Numbered from the stretch's first letter, positions 1 to 5,782 are shown. The stretch: 10,933 nucleotides of DNA from an uncultured Lachnospiraceae bacterium (GCA_900549995.1 URQQ01000101.1:1-10933), one strand, 5' to 3'. Notes: generated by a model from the letters alone, not told the origin. Program-made: numbers and translations.

Positions 1-1179
1 ATTCCGATGCTTCCCCACATACTCTCCAACGGAATCTGTTCGCTGAATGCCGGGGTGGACAGGCTGACACTCAGCTGCATTATGACAGTGAACCCGAAGG
101 GGGAAGTGATTGACCATAAAATTGCCGAGACCGTCATCAATGTCGATGAAAGAATGACTTATACGAGTGTGAAAAAGATTCTGGAAGAGGAAGATGAAGC
201 GGAAATATCGAGATATCATGAGCTCGTGCCGATGTTTCGGCAGATGGAAGAACTGGCACATATTCTGAGAGGCAGGAGAAAACAGCGGGGATCGATTGAT
301 TTTGATTTTCCGGAGACGAAAATGATTCTGGATGAAAATGGAAAACCGGTTGAAATCCGCCCGTATGACAGAAATGTTGCGACAAAAATTATTGAGGACT
401 TTATGCTTCTGGCAAATGAGACCGTGGCAGAAGATTATTTCTGGCAGGAACTGCCGTTTCTCTACCGCACCCATGAGGCGCCGGATGATGAAAAGATCAG
501 AAAACTTGCCACATTTATTAATAATTTTGGTTTTACCATGCATATCGGGGCCAATGAAGTCAGGCCGAAAGAAGTACAGAAACTTTTAAGCAAAATTGAC
601 GGCACTCCCCAGGAGGATCTGATCAGCAGACTGGCGCTCCGCTCAATGAGGCAGGCGAAATATACGCCGGAAAATGCAGGACATTTTGGTCTGGCTACCA
701 ATTATTACTGTCATTTTACTTCACCGATCCGCCGCTATCCTGACCTCCAGATTCACAGGATTATCAAAGATAACTTAAGAGGCAGAATGAATGACCAGAG
801 AATTGCGCATTATGAATCCCTGCTTCAGGAGGCAGGAAGACACTGCAGTGAGACAGAACGAAGAGCTGACGAGGCCGAGCGTGAGACAATCAAGCTGAAG
901 AAAGTGGAGTTCATGGCCGATCACATTGGCGATGTATTTGAAGGAGTGATCTCCGGAATTACAAAGTGGGGTGTCTACGTAGAACTTGCCAACACAGTCG
1001 AAGGACTTGTACATGTGACGAATATGACAGATGACCATTATGAATATTATGAGGAAACTTACGAAATGCGGGGAAATCATACAGGAAATGTTTATAAACT
1101 GGGACAGAGCGTGAGAGTGGAAGTGCTTGGAACAGATGAACTGACCCGCACAATTGATTTCGGGTTCGCACAGGAATAG
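1..1179 (+). CDS. rnr: Ribonuclease R, 3' part (5' end outside window)
   Basis: 3'-to-5' exoribonuclease of the RNase II/RNB superfamily; it degrades structured RNA and, in bacteria studied, non-stop mRNA released by tmRNA-SmpB. The reading frame is open from base 1, so the first ATG at position 7 is not a start. The visible 392 codons begin inside the RNB catalytic domain (IPMLPHILSNGICSLN and the following DRL-x-x-SC are highly conserved there) and continue through the RNB signature HFTSPIRRYPDLQIHR (local residues about 238-253). A single S1 RNA-binding domain follows (about residues 306-389, starting GDVFEGVISGITKWGVYVEL). The protein stops directly after the last S1 strand (TIDFGFAQE), so it lacks the Lys-rich tail seen in E. 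coli RNase R. smpB follows after 42 bp in the same direction, a common pairing that supports a joint role in trans-translation. Identification is firm; the N-terminal cold-shock domains cannot be checked. Confidence 0.97.
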   Translation: MPMLPHILSNGICSLNAGVDRLTLSCIMTVNPKGEVIDHKIAETVINVDERMTYTSVKKILEEEDEAEISRYHELVPMFRQMEELAHILRGRRKQRGSIDFDFPETKMILDENGKPVEIRPYDRNVATKIIEDFMLLANETVAEDYFWQELPFLYRTHEAPDDEKIRKLATFINNFGFTMHIGANEVRPKEVQKLLSKIDGTPQEDLISRLALRSMRQAKYTPENAGHFGLATNYYCHFTSPIRRYPDLQIHRIIKDNLRGRMNDQRIAHYESLLQEAGRHCSETERRADEAERETIKLKKVEFMADHIGDVFEGVISGITKWGVYVELANTVEGLVHVTNMTDDHYEYYEETYEMRGNHTGNVYKLGQSVRVEVLGTDELTRTIDFGFAQE

Positions 1180-1221
1180 GTGCGGATTTAAAACCAGCCT
1201 TATCAGGAAGGAGAAGAAAAG

Positions 1222-1689
1222 ATGGCGAAGACACAGGGAAGCAAAATGATAGCAAACAATAAAAAGGCATATCACGATTATTTTATCCTGGATACGTACG
1301 AAGCGGGGATTTCACTTGCGGGGACAGAGGTAAAAGCTCTCCGTATGGGGAAGTGCAGTATCAAGGAGGCATTTATCCGGATTGAGAACGGGGAAATGTT
1401 TATCTACGGGATGCATATTTCTCCATACGAGAAAGGAAACATTTTCAACAAAGATCCGCTGCGCGTCAGAAAACTGCTTCTGCATAAGGCGGAAATCAAT
1501 AAGATGCTCGGCAAGATGAAGGAAAAGGGGATTGCGGTCATTCCGCTGAAGGTTTATCTGAAAGGCAGTCTTGTGAAAGTTGAGATTGGCCTGGCAAAAG
1601 GAAAGAAACTGTATGATAAGCGGGATGATATTGCGAAAAAAGACCAGCAGAGAGAAGCGCAGAGAGAATTCAAGATCAGGAATCTGTAG
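1222..1689 (+). CDS. smpB: SsrA-binding protein SmpB
   Basis: Small basic OB-fold protein that binds the tRNA-like domain of tmRNA and delivers it to stalled ribosomes for trans-translation. The 155-aa product has the usual length. The family pattern is clear: an N-terminal segment with NNKKAYHDYFILDTYEAGI, the core motif GTEVKALRMGKCSIKEAFI, then HISPYEKGN, a strand with GLAKGKKLYDKR, and a basic helical C-terminal tail rich in Lys, Arg and Gln, which in the family enters the empty mRNA channel. The ATG at 1222 is preceded by AGGAAGGAG at ideal spacing. It lies 42 bp behind rnr and is probably cotranscribed with it; no promoter is visible between them. The stop codon TAG is followed at once by an in-frame ATG of an 11-codon mini-ORF (1690-1725). 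The RNA partner, ssrA, begins near 10880 on the same strand. Confidence 0.98.
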   Translation: MAKTQGSKMIANNKKAYHDYFILDTYEAGISLAGTEVKALRMGKCSIKEAFIRIENGEMFIYGMHISPYEKGNIFNKDPLRVRKLLLHKAEINKMLGKMKEKGIAVIPLKVYLKGSLVKVEIGLAKGKKLYDKRDDIAKKDQQREAQREFKIRNL

Positions 1690-1734
1690 ATGGAAGAGCC
1701 AAGTTTGGAATACTTTCTGGGATAGGAGGAAGAG

Positions 1735-1968
1735 ATGGTACCTGGAACAAAAGAACAGCTTCACAGCCTTGTGACTGACACAGCGGCAGAGGTGTATGAA
1801 GATCTGACCCCTCAGCTGATCCGTCTGATCGAAGAGACGCACCACAACAATGAACTTACAGATGCACAGAAGCAGGATGAGATATCGCTGCATATGATGG
1901 GCTATGTAAAATCCTGTACGAATGAAATTATCGTAGATGTCCTGGCAGAAATACTGGGGCTTCAATAG
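1735..1968 (+). CDS. Small acidic protein of unknown function, downstream of smpB
   Basis: I do not recognise a family. The 77-aa product starts MVPGTKEQLHSLVTD and ends EIIVDVLAEILGLQ. It is rich in Glu, Asp, Leu, Ile and Thr, has no signal peptide or membrane segment, and looks mostly helical, with hydrophobic residues spaced as in amphipathic helices. One His pair (THHNN, about residues 36-40) and a single Cys are present; no catalytic motif is evident. The ATG has a perfect AGGAGG at 1724-1729, five bases upstream, which supports real translation. It lies 45 bp behind smpB, on the same strand, and is followed by the operon terminator, so it is probably the last gene of the rnr-smpB transcript. 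A link to ribosome rescue is only suggested by position. Confidence 0.75.
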   Translation: MVPGTKEQLHSLVTDTAAEVYEDLTPQLIRLIEETHHNNELTDAQKQDEISLHMMGYVKSCTNEIIVDVLAEILGLQ

Positions 1969-1991
1969 ATTATAGAATAGAAGATGGACAA

Positions 1992-2026
1992 ACGAAAAAG
2001 GAACTCCGGCGGGGTTCCTTTTTCGT
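1992..2026. terminator. Strong bidirectional intrinsic terminator
   Basis: ACGAAAAAGGAAC (1992-2004) pairs perfectly with GTTCCTTTTTCGT (2014-2026). Extra pairs T2005-G2013, C2006-G2012 and C2007-G2011 close a three-base loop. The A-run in the left arm and the T-run in the right arm give U-tracts in both directions. It separates the + strand rnr-smpB-small-protein unit from the convergent - strand heat-shock gene, so it probably ends both transcripts. Confidence 0.9.
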
Positions 2027-2038
2027 CTTTCAAGAAAA

Positions 2039-2455
2039 TTATTCAATTGGGATATATTTTGGCTGTTCTTCAATGGCTTTCGGAGCATCTTTCGGAACAG
2101 AAAGTGAAAGGATACCATCTTTAAATGAAGCTTTGATATCATCCTGTGTAATATGGTCGCCTACATAGAAGCTTCTGCTGCATGTGCCGGTGTAACGCTC
2201 TTTGTGGATGCATTCACCGCGTTCATTTTTCTCTTCTTTCTCTTCTGATCTGTTGGCTGTAATTGTAAGATAACCGTTGTTCAGATCCGCTTTGATATCT
2301 TCTTTTGCGAATCCTGGGAGTTCCATTTCTACTGTATAGTTATGATCACCTTCGTGGATGTCAGTCTTCATAATCTGTGAAGAGGCATTCTCAAAAGGAC
2401 GGTTGAAAAATGGATCCCGAAACATTTCGTCAAATAATCTGTTGCTAAGTAACAT
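2039..2455 (-). CDS. Small heat shock protein, Hsp20/alpha-crystallin family
   Basis: ATP-independent holdase chaperone that forms oligomers in the cytoplasm and binds unfolding proteins. The 138-aa product has a short N-terminal arm with RLFDEMFRDPFF (residues 6-17) and an alpha-crystallin domain at about 28-123. Domain hallmarks are VEMELPGFAKEDIKADLNN (42-60) and DGILSLSVPK (113-122). The C-terminal I-x-I anchor is IPI (135-137), which docks on the neighbouring dimer in this family. Length and layout match Hsp18/Hsp20 of Firmicutes. The ATG at 2455 has AGGAGG eight bases upstream. It is monocistronic: its own promoter and a CIRCE-like site lie upstream and the bidirectional terminator lies 13 bp behind the stop. 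Heat induction through HrcA is therefore the likely control. Confidence 0.96.
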   Translation of the reverse strand: MLLSNRLFDEMFRDPFFNRPFENASSQIMKTDIHEGDHNYTVEMELPGFAKEDIKADLNNGYLTITANRSEEKEEKNERGECIHKERYTGTCSRSFYVGDHITQDDIKASFKDGILSLSVPKDAPKAIEEQPKYIPIE

Positions 2456-2502
2456 ATGTCATTCCTCCTTTAAAGAATTTGTTTGTTTTATTTGTTCTAT
2501 AT

Positions 2503-2533
2503 ATTATATAACATATATTGCTAGCAGTGTCAA
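2503..2533 (-). promoter_or_regulatory. Sigma-A promoter of the hsp20 gene
   Basis: On the - strand a perfect -35 TTGACA (2533-2528) is followed after 17 bp by TATATA, with TATAAT starting two bases later (-10 region 2510-2503). A TG dinucleotide one base before it would give an extended -10. The start of transcription would be near 2497, leaving a leader of about 40 nt with the AGGAGG site. Confidence 0.8.
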
Positions 2534-2547
2534 GAGGTGAGTGCTAA
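2521..2547 (-). promoter_or_regulatory. CIRCE-like operator (HrcA site), one half degenerate
   Basis: In the gene direction the site reads TTAGCACTC-N9-CACTGCTAG. The first half equals the CIRCE consensus TTAGCACTC exactly; the second matches GAGTGCTAA at six of nine positions (read in the same sense), with the right 9-bp spacer. It overlaps the -35 box of the hsp20 promoter, where bound HrcA would block RNA polymerase. The degenerate half suggests weaker repression than at groESL or dnaK operons. No hrcA gene is in the window. Confidence 0.75.
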
Positions 2548-2552
2548 ATATT

Positions 2553-2568
2553 TCTGATTATGATCAGA
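2553..2568 (-). terminator. Weak hairpin downstream of carD, possible terminator
   Basis: TCTGAT and ATCAGA form a 6-bp stem with a 4-nt loop; on the - strand it is followed by AATATTT. The stem is short and the U-tract poor, so it is a doubtful terminator. No better candidate separates carD from the hsp20 promoter. Confidence 0.25.
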
Positions 2569-2596
2569 CCAGCAGAGCTTTTTAGATCAGTTACAT

Positions 2597-2710
2597 TTAT
2601 TTTATGTACTCATCACAATTATGGTTGTTATACTGCTTTTGGATATGGACGATGATAGAACCGTCGGGTTGTTCTTCTTCGTCAACAATGTGGAATCCCC
2701 AATTTTTCCC
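2597..2710 (-). other. Protein-like reading frame overlapping and following the carD 3' end
   Basis: One base out of phase with carD, a - strand frame is open from inside carD, past its stop codon, to TAA at 2599-2597. It has no ATG and no ribosome binding site. Beyond the carD stop it reads like a real protein: IVDEEEQPDGSIIVHIQK, then QYNNHNCDEYIK. The two frames can be joined by a single-base deletion in either homopolymer near the junction: A5 (2703-2707) or G4 (2697-2700, both given for the - strand). Joining at G4 would turn the 168-aa product into one of about 196 aa. It may be a C-terminal tail lost by a frameshift, the remnant of another gene, or chance. I do not recognise the family of the tail. 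Confidence 0.4.
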
Positions 2711-3188
2711 GAATATATATGCCAACTTTTTGTGCGCTGATATTAAGGGAAAAGGAAAATTCCTGTGAAATAATGGCTTCTGCTTTCTTCAGTATTTGAG
2801 CATCGCTGGAACAAAGCCCTTTTGTACTATCCTTTGACTTCAGATAAAGACAACTTGCAAGCTGTAAAAGCTCACGTTCATCACGCCGGGATAAAATATT
2901 TCGAAACTTGGCTGCTCTTTGCTTTTGATCATCTATCCAGGGGAGATTGTGTTTTTTTACGCTTAAAATTATTTCATCTATTGCTTCTGATGAGAGAATA
3001 GGGCGCATTTTTTTGACTAATTCCTGATTCCTGGCAGGTACAAATATACGGGCAGTTTCCTGATGCACAGGTTTAAGAATATAGTAATCTTGTTTACAGC
3101 AATCAAACCTGAATTTCATAGGACGAAAATCTTCAATTTTACAGATACCTTGCATGCCATAGTTTACATAGTCATTTATTTTGGGCAT
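2682..3188 (-). CDS. CarD/CdnL-like transcription regulator
   Basis: Proteins of this family bind the RNA polymerase beta subunit through an N-terminal Tudor-like domain and stabilise open promoter complexes with a helical C-terminal domain. In the 168-aa product the N-terminal domain is recognisable at about 1-55, with INDYVNYGMQGICKIEDF (4-21) matching the family's hydrophobic-Gly-x-G-V/I-C pattern, and DYYILKPV (34-41). The second part (56-160) is helical and contains PWIDDQKQRAAKFRNIL (83-99); W84 sits where CarD carries the Trp that wedges into the upstream edge of the bubble. The end, SLNISAQKVGIYIRE, also fits clostridial homologues. The ATG at 3188 follows GGGGAGGA at good spacing. 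It is monocistronic with its own promoter. These proteins occur in several copies in clostridia, and the genes under this one's control cannot be told. See the separate entry on the frame behind its stop. Confidence 0.85.
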   Translation of the reverse strand: MPKINDYVNYGMQGICKIEDFRPMKFRFDCCKQDYYILKPVHQETARIFVPARNQELVKKMRPILSSEAIDEIILSVKKHNLPWIDDQKQRAAKFRNILSRRDERELLQLASCLYLKSKDSTKGLCSSDAQILKKAEAIISQEFSFSLNISAQKVGIYIREKLGIPHC

Positions 3189-3226
3189 TGATTTCCTCCC
3201 CTCTATCTAAGAAATTTTTGTCTTGT

Positions 3227-3241
3227 TGATAATCATTATAC
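3227..3241. promoter_or_regulatory. PerR/Fur-like 7-1-7 palindrome over the carD -10 box
   Basis: TGATAATCATTATAC matches the PerR consensus TTATAAT-N-ATTATAA at 12 of 14 positions and the Fur 7-1-7 form TGATAAT-N-ATTATCA equally well. It covers the -10 element and the start of transcription of carD, the place for a repressor. The region is AT-rich, so chance similarity is possible; no fur or perR gene is in the window. Confidence 0.4.
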
Positions 3242-3264
3242 TAGAATTTAATATGATTTTTCAA
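3235..3264 (-). promoter_or_regulatory. Sigma-A promoter of the carD-like gene
   Basis: On the - strand, TTGAAA (3264-3259) and a perfect TATAAT (3240-3235) are 18 bp apart. Transcription would start near 3228, about 40 nt ahead of the ATG at 3188. Confidence 0.75.
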
Positions 3265-3339
3265 AAGTGATTTTTCCTAAAAATTCGGAGAGTTATTTTT
3301 GTGTAAAATTACAATGGCACGGCGTTTACTTCATCGTTT

Positions 3340-5073
3340 TCATTCAGTTCCCCTATTCTCAAAAATCATTTGATTGATGGGATTGCCAGGCGGAACAATC
3401 GGCATTACATTCAGTTCTCTGTCAATGATAAATTCAATAATAGTTGGGGTCTTTTTATTCTTTTTCGCTTCTAACAGAGCTTTTTCAATATTATCCTTTT
3501 TACTGACGCGAATTCCCTTCGCGCCATAGCTCTCAGCTAATTTAATAAAATCTGGCGTAAATTCAGGACAACACTGGCCGGGAGTATTACAGGCATCGGA
3601 GCAGCTTTTCCGGTAATGTGTACAGGTGCTTGAATAGCGTCTGTTGAAAAACATCTCCTGCCACTGTCTGACATTTCCCAAATATCCATTATTGAATATG
3701 CAGACGATCACTGGCAGCTCATTCACAACAGCAGTTGCCATTTCCTGAATATTCATCTGCATACCGCCGTCACCAGAGATCACAATGACATCTTTTCGGG
3801 GATTCCCAAGTTTTGCGCCAAGTGCTGCAGGAAATCCATATCCCATGGTCCCTAAACCACCGGAAGTCAACAGTTGTTTTTCGCTGTTCAACTCAAGAAA
3901 TTGTGTTGCCCATAACTGATTTTGCCCGACATCAGTCGCGATGATGGCCTGATTAAAAGTTTGGTTAATCTGCTGAATAATCATCTGAGGCGTCATGCCG
4001 GCAGTTCCCATATCAATAGGGTGCATTTTCTTCCATGTATCAATCTGCGCGATCCAGTCCGGAATATCCAAAGGCTTTGCCTTTTTCAGCAGTGCACAGA
4101 TGGCATTTTTCGCATCGGCCACAATTGGAATCTCCACTTCTATATTTCTGGAAATCGAAGAGGGTTCTATATCTACATGTATGATCGAAGCACCAGGTGC
4201 AAATTCTTCTGTTTTTCCTGTTATGCGGTCATTGAACCTCGTTCCGATTGAAAAGAGTACATCACAGTTATTAACGGCAGAATTGGCAGCATAACTTCCA
4301 TGGATACCCAGATTTCCAATGTATAATTCGTGAGTTGTCGGGATGGCTCCTTTTCCCATAATCGTTGTGACAACAGGAACGCCTGTGCATTCGGCGAGAC
4401 TCGTCAGTTCCCTGCCTGCGTGGGCAATATTGACGCCTCCTCCGACTAAGAAAACAGGCTTTTTTGCGCAGTTTAACAGTTCGACCGCCTTTTTGATCTG
4501 TCCCATATGCACGGAAGTATTTGGCTTATATCCACGAACCGTGATGTCAGCAGGATAATAGTCACTTCCGAATTCCTGTTGTATGTCTTTGGGGATATCA
4601 ACAACTACAACGCCTGGTTTTCCGGTTTTTGCAATGGAAAAAGCTTTTTTAATGGTATCCGCCAGGTCTTCGCGTTTTCTGACAGTTACAGCGTACTTGC
4701 TGATGCTCTGTGTGATGCCGACAATATCAACCTCCTGGAATGCATCGTTTCCTATGAGTTTGGTTGGCACCTGGCCTGTAAAGCAGACCAGCGGAACGCT
4801 GTCATAATTCGCAGTCGCAATGCCAGTGACCAGATTCGTAGCGCCAGGCCCGCTTGTAACTAAACAGACGCCGACCTTTCCTGTAGAACGGGCATACCCA
4901 TCGGCAGCATGAACCAATCCCTGTTCATGGCGCGGCAAAATAACTTTGATATCCTTTTCGCCAAAAAGGGCATTAAATAAATCAATCGCCTGTCCTCCCG
5001 GATAGGCAAACAATAGATCCACATTTTCTTCTTTCAGGGCTTTTACAAATAATTCAGCACCAGATATTTTCAT
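3340..5073 (-). CDS. ilvB: Acetolactate synthase large subunit (FAD-type, anabolic-like)
   Basis: ThDP-dependent enzyme that condenses two pyruvates to 2-acetolactate, or pyruvate with 2-oxobutyrate, the first common step of Val, Leu and Ile synthesis. From the ATG at 5073 the product is 577 aa. Motifs: AYPGGQAIDLF (23-33), catalytic Glu50 in RHEQGLVHAADGYAR, TSGPGATNLVTGIATA, the FAD region GTRFNDRITGK (277-287), and the ThDP motif from GDG (434-436) to NN (461-462). The ending NVMPIVPPGNP is of the anabolic type. A longer frame would start at 5115, but it contains the ribosome binding site (AGGAGG at 5089-5084, ten bases before the chosen ATG). Residues 481-503 form a Cys-rich insert with C484, C491, C495, C501 and C502. 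No small subunit (ilvN) is adjacent and no T-box leader precedes it. It lies 98 bp behind tetR, same strand. Confidence 0.96.
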   Translation of the reverse strand: MKISGAELFVKALKEENVDLLFAYPGGQAIDLFNALFGEKDIKVILPRHEQGLVHAADGYARSTGKVGVCLVTSGPGATNLVTGIATANYDSVPLVCFTGQVPTKLIGNDAFQEVDIVGITQSISKYAVTVRKREDLADTIKKAFSIAKTGKPGVVVVDIPKDIQQEFGSDYYPADITVRGYKPNTSVHMGQIKKAVELLNCAKKPVFLVGGGVNIAHAGRELTSLAECTGVPVVTTIMGKGAIPTTHELYIGNLGIHGSYAANSAVNNCDVLFSIGTRFNDRITGKTEEFAPGASIIHVDIEPSSISRNIEVEIPIVADAKNAICALLKKAKPLDIPDWIAQIDTWKKMHPIDMGTAGMTPQMIIQQINQTFNQAIIATDVGQNQLWATQFLELNSEKQLLTSGGLGTMGYGFPAALGAKLGNPRKDVIVISGDGGMQMNIQEMATAVVNELPVIVCIFNNGYLGNVRQWQEMFFNRRYSSTCTHYRKSCSDACNTPGQCCPEFTPDFIKLAESYGAKGIRVSKKDNIEKALLEAKKNKKTPTIIEFIIDRELNVMPIVPPGNPINQMIFENRGTE

Positions 5074-5097
5074 ACAGCGAAACCCTCCTTTTAGTAT

Positions 5098-5142
5098 GCA
5101 TGTACTTGCTTGCACTATGGTTATTTTTTTAGGTATTGTCTG
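5098..5142 (-). promoter_or_regulatory. Possible weak ilvB promoter with TetR-like operator
   Basis: The - strand shows CAGACA (5142-5137), 17 bp, then CATAGT (5119-5114), a weak sigma-A-like pair. Just downstream GCATGTACTTGC (5098-5109) is a palindrome with one mismatched pair centred on GTAC. The confirmed-looking palindrome at the tetR start is also GTAC-centred and sits at nearly the same distance behind its -10 box. The match of bases is limited, so this is a candidate only; ilvB may instead be read through from tetR. Confidence 0.3.
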
Positions 5143-5168
5143 ATAAATGTGGATCAGACAATACCTAA
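5129..5168. repeat. Perfect 16-bp inverted repeat between tetR and ilvB
   Basis: TTAGGTATTGTCTGAT (5129-5144) and ATCAGACAATACCTAA (5153-5168) are exact reverse complements with an 8-nt loop. On the - strand the stem begins four bases behind the tetR stop codon and is followed by A-residues, not U, so it is not a normal intrinsic terminator for tetR. On the + strand the T-run precedes the stem, which also does not fit. It may be a processing or stabilising RNA hairpin in a tetR-ilvB transcript, or a protein-binding site. Confidence 0.85.
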
Positions 5169-5171
5169 GAG

Positions 5172-5750
5172 TTATTTCTGCGGAATTCCTTTACAGAAAA
5201 TTTCCACACTTTGTTTTATAAAAGCTTTCTGTTCTACCTGGGTCAGATGATCATCAAAGGATGCTTTTAAAAAAGTATATCCAAAAGTGGAGGAAAATAT
5301 AGTGAGTGCCAGACACTCAAAGTCCAGATGGGGCAGCTTCCCTTTTTCTTCCATTTTTTTAAAGTAATCTGTGAGAGAAGATAAAAAGGTCTGCGGAACT
5401 TTCATAATCAGTGAAGCAGTATCGTCATAAAGCTGCGGCGCCCGTAATCCAATCGAAAGGTTTACAAAATCGGGTGTCATTCGTTCCATATATGCGTTCA
5501 TAAACATTTCTAAATCATGCTGCAATTCCCATGTGATATTCTGAAAGATCTCCGGCGTCACATTTCCCCGCCATTTTTCCTGAGCTACACCATTTAAAAC
5601 AATCTCTTTTTTATTTTTGAATTTCCGGAATAAAGTACATTCATTGACACCTGCTTTCTTCGCGATATCTTTCGTTGTTGTAGCGACATAACCCTTATCC
5701 CGGATTAAAGACATTGCAGCATCAATAATTTTCTGACTTGTTTCGTCCAT
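5172..5750 (-). CDS. TetR/AcrR-family transcriptional regulator
   Basis: Dimeric repressor type with an N-terminal DNA-binding domain and a C-terminal helical ligand and dimer domain. From the ATG at 5750 the product is 192 aa. The TetR signature is clear: SQKIIDAAMSLIRDKGYVAT at about 5-24, then the helix-turn-helix TKDIAKKAGVNECTLFRKFK (26-45) and the usual NKKEIVLNGV. The remaining ~145 residues are helical and not conserved enough to name a ligand. A TTG start at 5768 would add six residues but lies at the predicted start of transcription; GGAGGT seven bases before 5750 decides for the shorter form. The promoter and a palindromic operator lie directly upstream, which points to self-repression. 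ilvB follows on the same strand, separated by a large hairpin, and is the likeliest target; the permease gene ends 75 bp upstream and probably belongs to another unit. Confidence 0.93.
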   Translation of the reverse strand: MDETSQKIIDAAMSLIRDKGYVATTTKDIAKKAGVNECTLFRKFKNKKEIVLNGVAQEKWRGNVTPEIFQNITWELQHDLEMFMNAYMERMTPDFVNLSIGLRAPQLYDDTASLIMKVPQTFLSSLTDYFKKMEEKGKLPHLDFECLALTIFSSTFGYTFLKASFDDHLTQVEQKAFIKQSVEIFCKGIPQK

Positions 5751-5762
5751 AGCATTACCTCC

Positions 5763-5782
5763 ATGCAAGTGTACACTTTCAT
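5763..5782. promoter_or_regulatory. TetR-type operator at the tetR transcription start
   Basis: ATGCAAGTGTACACTTTCAT is a 20-bp palindrome with one mismatched pair; its inner 12 bp, AAGTGTACACTT, are perfect. It touches the tetR -10 box and covers the predicted +1, the expected place for an autorepressor of this family. Size and symmetry fit TetR-family sites. Confidence 0.7.

Noticed and set aside
7..1179. ATG at position 7 as the start of rnr
   Set aside because: The frame is open to base 1 and the first residues are inside the conserved RNB domain, so the gene starts before the window.
775..2142. Long - strand reading frames opposite rnr and smpB (775-1275, 1312-2142)
   Set aside because: Antisense shadows of well-identified genes; Phe/Leu/Cys/His-rich, with no family features, and the second runs across the terminator and into hsp20.
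3300..3330. Hairpin from GTAAA and TTTAC arms behind ilvB as terminator
   Set aside because: Arms of five bases with a long loop and no good T-run; too weak to call.
5074..5115. Longer start for ilvB at 5115
   Set aside because: The extension contains the AGGAGG site used by the ATG at 5073, and the family starts at MKISGAELFVKAL.
5129..5168. Hairpin between tetR and ilvB as an intrinsic terminator
   Set aside because: No U-tract follows the stem on either strand.
5073..5171. T-box or other leader riboswitch before ilvB
   Set aside because: The gap is too short and lacks the T-box consensus; only the hairpin and binding site are present.
5751..5768. TTG start for tetR at 5768
   Set aside because: It would lie at or before the predicted start of transcription and inside the operator; the ATG at 5750 has GGAGGT at good spacing.
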